This document shows, in pieces, positions 22,923 to 35,000 of a DNA stretch of 64,000 nucleotides. How positions within the stretch are numbered: position 1 is the first letter of the stretch; each line of letters opens with the position of its first letter. The notes beneath the pieces were generated by a model. That model had not been told where the DNA came from, ran no database searches, and worked only from the letters and a program-made list of their open reading frames with translations. The position numbers and the translations under genes are program-made. Location: positions 822,790 to 886,789 of the forward strand of contig NMRA01000091.1 of the NCBI GenBank assembly GCA_002633005.1, written 5' to 3'. This DNA is from Phoronis australis (Eukaryota; Phoronida; Phoronidae).

Positions 22923-24089
22923 TTTATGGGAAAATATATTCCAGAAACGTTCGATAAACTGGTCCTCTGATTATATCATGTGACAATAATTTTGGAGTCG
23001 GATTGTAAACAATGAAAGGGCACTGGTCAGATATAGCATTCAGTGCACGCATGATGGACAGTGTTCAGATTTCTGTGCCAGTATCATAATCCGGAATATT
23101 CCAATCTGGGTCCATAAGTCTGCAGAATATAAATTGAATACAAATATTTTTATGCAATTGATAATATACCTTTAGCTTTAATATAATTAATACAGATACT
23201 TATAACATGTCGCTAATATACATCTTCAAACTTTGTCTTAGGTTGATTGATTCTATATTCAAAATGGCAGTGGAACTTGCTAATATTCTGATACGGTCCT
23301 TGTACGATTTTAAGGCAAATTATTAGAACATTAAAACTTCTGATATTTTTTGAAAACTGGTTTATGTGGAAAGATTTACAACCAATGTGTATTCTTAATG
23401 TTTCCGCGTATTTTTGCACAAAACTTAATGGCCTACCGTCGCTGATTTCAGTAGGCCTACAGGACACTCTCACCAGGGGGCCATGTCACAATCACACAGC
23501 GTCCTCACCTTCGACATCAAGATGACATAAATACCAAGTTCCTAACATCAACTTTTTTGTAGAACTAAAACTACACTTTGGATTACACCCCAGAAAATTG
23601 CCTGAAAACAAATCAGTTGACTCGTCTTATTTTTTTAATTGCTTAAGCAGTCTCAGCCCATCTGCCAAGAGATTTTTATACAGGCCTAGTGTATTAGTGT
23701 TCTGACCCATATCAGAATCTGGCCCGTGGTGGAATAACGTCATCATGCTAATACAGGAAGTAGTCTCTTACGGTGATCACTGTCGTTTTGTTGAGACGGA
23801 AGGGCTCTCTATTCAAAATTTTGTTAGGTTTGATCACAATCTCTCTTCCAACATCTTTTATTCTGGGCCGCTGGCGAATGTTTGTCGCATATTAAATCGG
23901 CGACGATTAGCCATTCAGATTGGTGGAAAAATACGGTGGAAACGTAAGAACACACATTAATACGGTCTTTTCATGTAAAGCAATATTCAAATTGACCAAA
24001 AGTATTGCCTTAAAATTTTTTTATGAAATTCATTGGCACACATTTTAATGTGGTGCTAGGAAATTTTATGGATTGTTCTGAAACTACCC

Positions 24090-24190
24090 TCAACTCATAC
24101 ACCCCTCGACCGACGACCCCTTGGATCCACAACCCCCTCAACCTACGACCCTCGATCCACGACCCAGAACCCCGTCGACCCAGTCTACAC
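24090..24190. repeat. Degenerate (GACCCYCGACCCACAACCCC)n-type repeat
   Basis: C-rich short units such as ACGACCCTCGATCCACGACCC recur imperfectly. The same motif in inverse orientation occurs at 24860-24920. Confidence 0.7.
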
Positions 24191-24859
24191 AAGTTCGACT
24201 CTATCTGAACATAGAACAAGAGCTGAATTGTAGGACCAATGAGTTGGGCCATGAGCTCGGCCGTCATTTCCCTTTTTTTACAATTAAGGCAATCGATTCA
24301 GCAAGTTTGAAAGCCAAAAACAGAAGAAAACAATACAACCAAATCAAATCAAAGACCTACCAACCATACCAATGTTGTTCCCGGCAGAGTGTAATCATCT
24401 CATCTGCTCTTCAGTGAATTGCAGAATGCGAGGAACTGACAAAACCGTAATTTCACCAGTAAATACAGTTTGAAAAAACAAACTGCTAATTAAAAAGTAT
24501 TTCAACGTTATACGGAGTGTATTCTAAACAAGAACAAAATATAAAGCAAATAATAAAAATATGAAATTATGTACATTCATGTTAACGTACTCTTTCCCTA
24601 AGTTTATTAGAACTGTGCTGTTGATAGCCGCTTGTGGAACTGTACTGCAAGTTATGTGGGATGATGATAGTACGCTTACGATGCGCTATTCAAGACCACC
24701 GCTGCTCTCACGCCACTTTCTGTTTTCAATCATCAGACTCCAGCCAGAGCAGACTCGCGTGTAGGTATGTCTTAATATGGGAAAGTCAATCAGCAACGTA
24801 ATAAAAAATGAAATATGTAAAAAGCACAAAGATACCTCTGTTGCCACAGGTCATGAGTG

Positions 24860-24921
24860 GTGGTGGTTGTTGATCGAGGGAGTTGTGGGTGGAGGGGGTC
24901 ATGGGTCGAGGGGTGGGGGGN
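24860..24921. repeat. G-rich inverse copy of the 24.1-kb simple repeat, ending at a single N
   Basis: The G-rich strand reads GGTCATGGGTCGAGGGG and similar units, complementary in type to 24090-24190. It stops at an N at 24921, so its true length is unknown. Confidence 0.7.
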
Positions 24922-25944
24922 ATGCAAATGGGCATGTTGTAAAAACATTTGACAACTACACAAGATATTATTAATGTTCTAAGAACTCACCCTCATTCTG
25001 ACCTGATTATTCAAAGCTGATCTGATGTATGAAAGTCTAAAACTTCTATTAGAATCAATAAACTAATACACATGAATACTATGGAAATAACAACTTATAA
25101 GTAGTTACCAAGGTTACAAAACAATTATTCTAGCCCTTTAAACACCGTTATTATTAAAACAAACGAGCCTAAAATGGCGTTCAAACTGAAAGATGATGCA
25201 CAGCAAGGTGATTACAACTACACAACAGGAATCCTAAACACGTGAACAATGAGCACAATCGAGTAATTTTGCAGTAGAAGTAGTAAGGCAGATAGATTTT
25301 CGCTAAATAATCGCAGTTGACTTTCTGTCTCAGTAATGCCGGTAAAAGCAGAAGGAGGTCACATATAGCATCCGGTAGGTTGACCTCCCTGCGCGCGCAC
25401 AGACTCCAATACTTCCGGTGGTGTAGTGGGGAAACCAAGCGTGGCCTTTTCGCGTATTGCTCTGAAGCTTGATCCAGATGCACCATAAAACAGGTCTAAG
25501 ACTTTGATATATGAAACAGCTCTACAACTTTCGGTACGAAGCAACAATTAAAATTGTTCATAAACCAAAACAATCTTTTTTGACATTTTTTATTAAGTCG
25601 TTATTAGTGATAATACTTCAGGTTTAATAAAATAAAAACTCTTAAAGCTCTATCACTTATTTAGTTTTCGAGTTCAGCAAAGCATGGTAAGACTACAAGT
25701 TATTTTAACAATTCAAAAAGATAATATTTTTATCATTATTTTAGTAAAATAAGATACAGTATCTTTCAAGTATATTAATTTCATTTTATTGATTGTTTAC
25801 ATAAAAATATTAAAATTATTTTTTTTAGATAAAACGCTTTTAAATATTATAATTCAAACACATGTTTACAAGTGCTATGAAACAGAGTCGCTTCTGTTCG
25901 GATAAGACCGGTAATATTCGGAAGATCTTGTGTATAGCAACAAA

Positions 25945-26057
25945 ATGGCAGACGTTGGATTGTCAGAGTTTTCTCCTGGACCAATTTATTCCTTAACACC
26001 CAAAGAAAGCACCTTGGCCGTGTTAGCGCTGAGTGATGACGAAGATGCGATCTTTAG
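25945..26057 (+). CDS. C10orf67: C10orf67-like exon 1
   Basis: Starts in the context CAACAAAATGGCAGAC and reads MADVGLSEFSPGPIYSLTPK, then an acidic ALSDDEDAIF. The donor is GTGACT and the exon ends in phase 2, matching exon 2. Confidence 0.75.
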
Positions 26058-29000
26058 GTGACTACTTCTGACAAAATCATTCATAATAATTACCATCTGA
26101 TGTCTCATGAGGCATGTTTGTTGACAGTCCTCAGCTCGATCGTGGATCGGTGAGGGCAATGTAGCGGTCCCAGATTTAGAGAACTAGGCAATCACTGAAT
26201 AGTGGGCCCCTTAGGTAGTGGATGAAGCTGGTTCTCTAAATCAGGGACCGCTCTATATGACCAATGCCCATGGGTAGTGACTGAAGTGACTCTCTCCGTG
26301 TTTACTCCATGATCTCAGTGACTGTTTTTTAGATTACAATAGTATTGTATACAATACAATACATCCCCAATACTCCCAATAATGTTATGTAACCAGATGA
26401 TTGGTCTAATTTCTTTCTCTTGCTATTGCTGTAAATTGGCTATCCCAAACTCAATTATTTTTACCATGATTGGTTCATATTTTTACCATGATTGGTTCAT
26501 TGTTACTCTTGTCCTGTGTTCACTTCCAAATACAGTTTGTCGACTACAAATAGTGACAAGACTTGATCTTACCACAGTTGCAAAAAGGTTCCAGTCATCA
26601 TTTTTATATTAGTTATAATGTGAACACAGGTTCAGAAAATGTGTATGCCAGAGTCAATCTGAAAAAAAATTGTGTAAACAGGAACAGGTGCTTTTTGGTG
26701 ACTGTACGTCTTGTTCCCTCTCTTAATTACAGGCCATCGATATCAGATCAACTCAAGGTTGGATTTTTCAACCTTGATCGCTGTACTCAGACGGAGAAAT
26801 CGGACATAGTTGATTTAAAGGAAATGACAGAAGTTCTTCAAGAGCTATTAACAGTGAGNNNNNNNNNNNNNNNNNNNNNNNNNNNNNNNNNNNNNNNNNN
26901 NNNNNNNNNNNNNNNNNNNNNNNNNNNNNNNNNNNNNNNNNNNNNNNNNNNNNNNNNNNNNNNNNNNNNNNNNNNNNNNNNNNNNNNNNNNNNNNNNNNN
27001 NNNNNNNNNNNNNNNNNNNNNNNNNNNNNNNNNNNNNNNNNNNNNNNNNNNNNNNNNNNNNNNNNNNNNNNNNNNNNNNNNNNNNNNNNNNNNNNNNNNN
27101 NNNNNNNNNNNNNNNNNNNNNNNNNNNNNNNNNNNNNNNNNNNNNNNNNNNNNNNNNNNNNNNNNNNNNNNNNNNNNNNNNNNNNNNNNNNNNNNNNNNN
27201 NNNNNNNNNNNNNNNNNNNNNNNNNNNNNNNNNNNNNNNNNNNNNNNNNNNNNNNNNNNNNNNNNNNNNNNNNNNNNNNNNNNNNNNNNNNNNNNNNNNN
27301 NNNNNNNNNNNNNNNNNNNNNNNNNNNNNNNNNNNNNNNNNNNNNNNNNNNNNNNNNNNNNNNNNNNNNNNNNNNNNNNNNNNNNNNNNNNNNNNNNNNN
27401 NNNNNGGTAAACTCACCGATTTTTGTCTCATTACTTTGATACGTGTCTCTTCCGATAAGTTAGTACCTAACGTGCAGACGAGCACTCCAAATTGGAACGC
27501 TAAGTCCCGCGTGGTTGCGCTGCACGCGAAACAAGATGGCGGACGAACTTTGGAGCTTGACGAAAATAGGTAACCGGACGATACAATACAATACATCCCC
27601 AATACTCCCAATAATGTTATGTAACCAGATGATTGGTCTAATTTCTTTCTCTTGCTATTGCTGTAAATTGGCTATCCCAAACTCAATTATTTTTACCATG
27701 ATTGGTTCATATTTTTACCATGATTGGTTCATTGTTACTCTTGTCCTGTGTTCACTTCCAAATACAGTTTGTCGACTACAAATAGTGACAAGACTTGATC
27801 TTACCACAGTTGCAAAAAGGTTCCAGTCATCATTTTTATATTAGTTATAATGTGAACACAGGTTCAGAAAATGTGTATGCCAGAGTCAATCTGAAAAAAA
27901 ATTGTGTAAACAGGAACAGGTGCTTTTTGGTGACTGTACGTCTTGTTCCCTCTCTTAATTACAGGCCATCGATATCAGATCAACTCAAGGTTGGATTTTT
28001 CAACCTTGATCGCTGTACTCAGACGGAGAAATCGGACATAGTTGATTTAAAGGAAATGACAGAAGTTCTTCAAGAGCTATTAACAGTGAGATTTTTTCCA
28101 TTTGATTAACTGTTGTTTTTGTTTAAAAAATAAATATTTTATTTCTTGAGTGCGATTCATCTATTCTGGAACTGGTTCAAATGGTTCAATGGTTTCTCAT
28201 CTCATTTTTTAGAATTAATTTTCAATCAAAGTATGGCAATTCTTCACTTATTTTGCACGGAAATATCTGCCAGAATTGTCATTTTTCTATTAGTTTGCTG
28301 AAAATAATGAGAAACTTTACCAAATGTTGTTTTGCGACATATAAACTATTCCAATGCAAGTTAATGATAGGCTGTTATTTAGATTTTTGTTCAGAGTTTT
28401 GAAAAAAATTAAAATTTTGTTTGTCTGCCATGTTGTGGGCTAAATAAGTGAAAAAATTAGGGTAGCTCATTTTGTAGTCTGGTAAATTCTGATTGGATTT
28501 TCACTATGGTGGGCAGCCTGTCCTATCAATACTAATTTTCCCTACCTTTGTTAATTACGGAAGTTACCTGGAAGATTTTTGGCTTTTTATTTCTGAGCAG
28601 GTTGATCTTATCATGGATTTCTGTTAATACCAAGTCCATGATCACCTATAATAGAACTGATTTGTCATGCTTTTTTCTGAAATCAATAGTTTTATTATAC
28701 GATAAACATGTATTGAGGTATACTATTTTGCTTTGCAGGAAGTGAATTTCCTAAAAAGTGACATAGGCTTTGCCAAGAAGACCATAGAAGCAGACTTTGA
28801 AGACAGACTTACCCGGAAATCTCTTGAATTGTATGTATAGACATAATCTAAAATGGTAAAATGCCTTTATCACAATTATCTGTTTGTGAAATATGACTTC
28901 AAGTATAGTGTAGTTTCAGTTATTTCCGGTCACATACAAAACTAATGGTTATTGTTTGGGGAAGGCCCAAGCACTTTACAGCCTACTTGAGCCACAAAGT

Positions 29001-32000
29001 GTAAAGCAACACTTCACAATCACTGGTTAATTTCTCATGAACTGCTCTTTGTTTATTAGGTTTTGATTGTCTTTTGGAGTTTTGACACTAACAGCAATTC
29101 CAGTTACAACATTAGAAAAATCTGACTGCCATTTGCTCGATATCAGACACCACAATTGAGAGGACTTCAGCTGTGGTGCTCCACAGCCAGCGAGCCGACT
29201 ATTGTCCAGAGAATCCTATACGAGTCTCTGCTTGATGACATGGGCAACTCTTCTTGGAAATTTTGGGATTTTGATGAAATTTCCAGGAGGTTTTGCCATA
29301 TCTCATAAATCTGAGAAGAGTGTGGGATTTGCTTTCTCACAGCAGTACCGTAAAAACAATCTTTTTTGCCGAAAAACTCGACTTGTCTAAAACTTTCAAT
29401 CACATGACGCAACTTTTGTAAAAACATACTTGCGCAATATAAAGTAGTTCAGTTACTTTTTGTTATTATAGTTTTATTTTAGGCTTAACAACTGTAAGTT
29501 GCTTTCAGCTTTAATAGTAAATATTCAAGTTAGAATCTAATAAATAGTCTTTGAAGTTGTAATATTAAAACTTAAAAAATGTTTACAAATAACAATAAGC
29601 AAGGTTTCCTTGCATGTGAGCACTGAATTGAATTGAGCCAAACAGCCTCACCACGTTTGTTGAGTTGTGGCTCGTCTCCGTTTTAATAAATGAGAATATG
29701 GAATTCGCCACCAAAGATTGGTCTATTTAAGAAGTTGTCTGCATGTCCTTCCGACTGGGAGTATGTACAGTTGAGACACCCAATTTGTCAATCATAACCT
29801 TGTGACCTTCTCGGAATTCGGGCATTGTTTTGTTGGTGCGAGTTTGGTTGTTTTGGTGTTTGCAGACGATAAAATGTAAGGCGTATGGATTTCTACTTTG
29901 CACTTCTTTGTGATTTGCCCACGTAATATCAAAAGATTACGTACTCGGTGTTATAAACCAGTCGTGTCGTAATACATTCCAGGTCATGTGAGTAAAGGGT
30001 ATAAGAGCTCTTTGAAGGGTCATAAACAACTTGCCTGAAAATTGGTTTAGGTTCACCGGGCTTAAAATTCATATTTTTCAAAAAGAATTTGTTTCAATTA
30101 TGCCACTAATACAAAAACAAACTTTGAAAGAGAAAAATCGATGCAACAATGAAAGTAGTTCCTGGACTGTTTGACCTAATTTTAGAACCCAGGTGGTCAC
30201 CTTAATATTGCCTTACAATAGATGTTTACTTGGAATTAATCAATTATAAACTGCCATGTTAACCAGATGGATGCATGATAAGCTGCTAGTAAAAACACCT
30301 CCAAGAGAAATTTGGCATTGGCCCCCCCTCTGAAGTCATCTAATTTTGTAATTATCCATCACAAACCTTTTCACTTTGGCTATGGTTTTATTCCTAATAC
30401 ACTGACTATAGTGTGAAATTTTTATCACCTGTGTTTCAGATATGTTCGCATTAATGAAAAAGTAGAAAACTTACAAAACATGCACAAGGAAAAAGTTGAA
30501 AACTTACGTCGAGCATTCCGACAGCAGCTAGCTGACGCAATAACCCGACTGGCCGCCCTTTGGGATGTAAGTTCACTCATATCTTTTCTGAATTTCCTTA
30601 GCATATTAGCAGCACAGTTTTTATCTTTTTGTGCTTCTTTATTATAATATTTCAATCTTCGAATGTCAATTATGTATTTGCAATGAAAGTTTTTTTTGAA
30701 GTTCATTCACTTCGGATCCTTAATTCAAATTTGCTTTTCATCTGGAACATGAAAGTTTTTCAGACATGCTGATAGAGTGTCAGGATAAACAGTTGAATTG
30801 ATGAACGATTGATGTGGCGTATTCATTAAGTGATGAACGATTGATGTGGCGTATTCATTAAGTGATGAACGATTGATGTGGCGTATTCATTAAGTGATGA
30901 ACCATTGATGTGGCGTATCATTGAAGAATACTTGTTGTTCATTTTGTAAAATTATTGCTAGTCAGGACTTACTTAAAGATGCATTTCACCCTGTTTAACT
31001 GCCACTTTAATCAAGTCATGTTTCGAGTTCTTAACCAAACAGTTAAAGCCAGCGGCTGATCTGCGATGCTTTCATGGGAAATGGTGTGTCACATGACTGA
31101 CCTATTTTTCATGGAATTCCCTGCAATTGATTTTCAAATTTCAGGCCGGATGGCTGAATTCCAATAAAATTGAAGATTTTTTGTCACATTTCTTGACGTG
31201 TTGTGGTTTTTTACCTATTTCTTGACAACAGAAAACGAGCCTTATCACGATAAGGAAATGTTTGAGATCAATTTAGATTCAAATGCCTAATTGAATTTTT
31301 GTTTTTTAGTCAGCTAAAGAGGTTGAAGTGCAGCTTTAAGAGATTTGAAACTTCACTTTGGCACCCATCGCATGATGTTGGTGAAGTCCAGTTGTGATTT
31401 GCAATGTTTTTGAACTATTAATAATATTGAAACCTCAAACTGTTCTCTTGAAAGCAATCCACGCTTGATTTGCTAATTAAGCTGCAGGTATTGTCACATT
31501 GAGTGATGTCCAGCAACACTTTGAACTTTGCTTGTTTGTGTGTATCTTGATAAGCAGTCCATGTTTTGCATGATTGATGTGTTCATATTCAATTAATGGA
31601 CAAGCTTGAATGTGGCTATGGGTGTCCATGAAAATGTGGGCTGTTTCGTGGTTTTTTTATAGTTTACTTATTGATTATAACTTATTTTTGTTCTATCTTT
31701 TAGGCAAAGGTAAAGTATTGTTGGGATGGTGTCTGCAAGTAATTATGTGTTGGTTCAGGGTGCATTGTTGAAATGGTCATGTATTTGAGGTTGACTGAGG
31801 CGCAGGGTTTATTCAATTTGGTACAATTTTATACTAATGAGTTGGAGTTTGAATTCCTGTGAAAAAAAAGTAGTTTGTCTTTCACCAAACCACTGACCAA
31901 ATTATACCTTGTTATCCCCAGTGCCCTATTTCTTCTTAACTGTAATAGATGACATTCTTATTGATTTCTTGGCATCTTGGGCAAATGGGTTGGTTGTTAT

Positions 32001-35000
32001 CGTTATGGCCCATTAGGAGAATCCTCTCATTTGGTTCCAATTCCAGACAGTGAAACTTAGGCTAAATCATTTTTTGATCTTGTTCATTGTGAGTGCTCCA
32101 GTGGTCTTTTGTGCAGTTTACCTATTCACGTTTCTAAGAGTTACATGGGACTACTTTCATCATCGAGTACGAGAAAACCAAGACTTTACACAGCTATTTT
32201 GGCTAATTTTTATCGTATTTCTTCGAGTAAAAATTCCAAAGTACCAAACATTTTGAGCACAGTTTGAAAAATCGCCAGTTTAAGTCCATGATATATTGAT
32301 TAGTTTTAGCAAGTGTTTCATTTTCATGATGTCATTGCTAACGAGGTAATTGCTCTGTTCCACACAAAAAGACCTTAGTTGAGCATTCCTTAGGCTTCTT
32401 GACGGCAGTGGTTCTTGTACAAATATATTGCGAAGTATACGTGGTTCTATGACTGATTGGCCCAGTTTCTACTATCCCACGAGGGCACATGAACCCAATC
32501 TAACCTAATTAAGTCAGACATTAAATCGTTTCTGAGGTGTCAGAAAATTACTTAATGGGTTGACCATTTTTCACTCTGCTACCCTGAACCTGCAGATAGT
32601 ATTTGTTTGACGTACCTGTTCATTGTGATCTCCTTGTAGCTTTCATCAGCCGCTGCTTGTCATGTTCCTGTTTCACGTTCCCGATTGTACTGCTGTAATG
32701 AGTCATATATCCAATGTGTTTTCCAAACTTTCAGGTACTGCCACTTGACTCATACTCCATCTGTTGAATACATTTCATGCTGCCGCTCCGTTCTCAGTGC
32801 ATTTTATCATTTCTTTGGTTCCCTGAAAATCTGTCCTCTGCCTGATTGGTTGTCTGGACTTTATTTGTTCACCTCCTGCACAGCCAAAGCATCAGAACAG
32901 AGTGCAGTGAAACTCCTTAATCTTGTATCTTTGAGGCTGTAAGGTGATTTTTGCTTTTAGTTTTAACGCTTCATTTTTCCCTTGGACCAGGAACCGTTTT
33001 CATTCCTGTTGGTTTGTTCTGCTACAGAAACATGCAAATATAATGTTTAAGTTTTCCTCACTGTTTGTATTGTCACTTGGATTCTGCATTCAGGTTTTAA
33101 ATTGTATTTAACTTTGCAGTTCACAAAATTACGCGCCTGTTCCTTAGTTTGTGATTGAAATGTTTTCGCAGTGTGGTATGTAGTTTGTTGAACGCACTGC
33201 TTCGGCATACAGCATGCACGGAGATTGCCAGTGTTCGTTCATTTATTCCAAATCAAACTGTTACAATTTTTGTGGAAAGTACTTGACAAGACAGTGTATT
33301 GTGTATGTACTGACAGATGTGGAGCTGATGTTTGTTCCATGTGTGAATATGTTCCTCTGTGTAGTGTGGGGCTATTATTTCTTATTGTCCAGACTACATG
33401 TAGAGACATGCAAGTCTAATGGCACCGTTGAAAAGTAATGCTGTCGGTTCTTTGCTCATCTGCATCCAAAAGCTTGAACAAACTGAAAATGTTTATGGAC
33501 TAATGTAGAATAAATGAAGTTGATATTCTACCATACTTAATTTGTTAGTTGCATTTCATCATTTACACCCTCAAGATCCAGTCACTGCTAGATGGCATTG
33601 GTGGGATTTGAATTTGTTTGTAGCTAGTAAAACAACTGCTTTGCTGTGCGTGAACATGAAACTGGTGTTTTTCAAATTTGTGAACTGTGATTATCATTTT
33701 GTATAATTAGGTTGTCAAGAATCGTAAAATCATTTTGAATATCATGAAACGTGAATGAAAATTAAAATAGCTTTGAGTAGAACTTGTTTTGACTGAGGAC
33801 AGGCTCGGTCAACTGTTGGCCCGAGGGCAATTGTCGACAATTGGGGTAACAAGTCTGCCATGATCAGTAATCAATAATTTTTCTTGTATGAACTTTTGTC
33901 CCTACCTTTTGTGCCTTCTTCAGTCAGGATGGCACACACGTTACAGCTTTAAAGTATTCTTACTCAGAAATATTGAATGAAAAATATTCAACTTATTATT
34001 GTAAACAAGTGCATAATGTAGGATTTGTATAGAGATTGTGCACCTTTGGCCTGCATCCATTTTCACAGGCCTTAGCATAAAAATTCAGTTCAGATGAGAC
34101 TAATTAAAATGGCATTGTTTTGCTTCTAAATGAGACTTTCGCACTGACTTCCTACCGTACTCATAAGGATCTGTATAATACATGGTTGTAAATTTCTATT
34201 AAGCGATCCCCAAAGGCTGTTGAGAACACCCCACTGGTAAGCGTTACATTTTGAACCTGGGTTTTGTTTTTTGATAATTGAGGAAAACTGTTAAGCAAGC
34301 CTTTTATTTGTCCTTTTGTCTGCATATCATAATATAGATACGAATTTTTTTTAAATATTAAAATACAAATTTTAAATTAAGCTCTTTTAACTACTTATTG
34401 TAACTATTTAATAATTCCAGTTTAGTCATAATTATTTCACTTGAATTAATGTTAACTTGTTCATACTATTGACACTGATGCAGTAAAATTATTAATAATA
34501 TTTTGTAACCATGACAACATTTTCCAACATGCTTCATTAGCTCAAACCAGTGCGAGATGAAAGTCAGTTTAGAGAGGTAAGATGAGAAAAGTATCTAAAT
34601 AAATTTAAATTTGTGCAAATTATTCATCCATATTTAGGTAACCATTGTTGACTAATTGGATTGATAGAATATTTATGCAGGGGTGCCATAGGGTGCAATA
34701 TGGAAATTCCGTATTTAGCAGAATTTATTTCTCTTAGAGTAAAATCACATATTTTAAAGAATTTTAGCTACAATACTTCTTTTTTTCTCATGAACAAACA
34801 ATTTTAATTTTGACCAAAAATCAGATGAAATTTTGAATTTTAATTTGTAAAAGTTGTATAAATACAGTCAATAAAATGTTATTAAAGTAATTTCTTTGGT
34901 GTTTTGATTGTAAGTTAAGTGGTTTCTCTTATTTTCCATAATTATGCTACTAATATCAGAATCACAAGGTAAGGTTTTGGTTCAATGGCTATTTAACTTT

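Larger units (their letters stand above)
22923..25944. promoter_or_regulatory. Divergent intergenic region between the RBM45-like and C10orf67-like genes
   Basis: About 3 kb separates two head-to-head start codons, so both promoters should lie here. Visible pieces are an ETS-type ACTTCCGGT at 25411-25419 within a locally GC-rich patch (25330-25440), and two G/C-rich simple repeats. No third gene is recognised. Confidence 0.45.
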
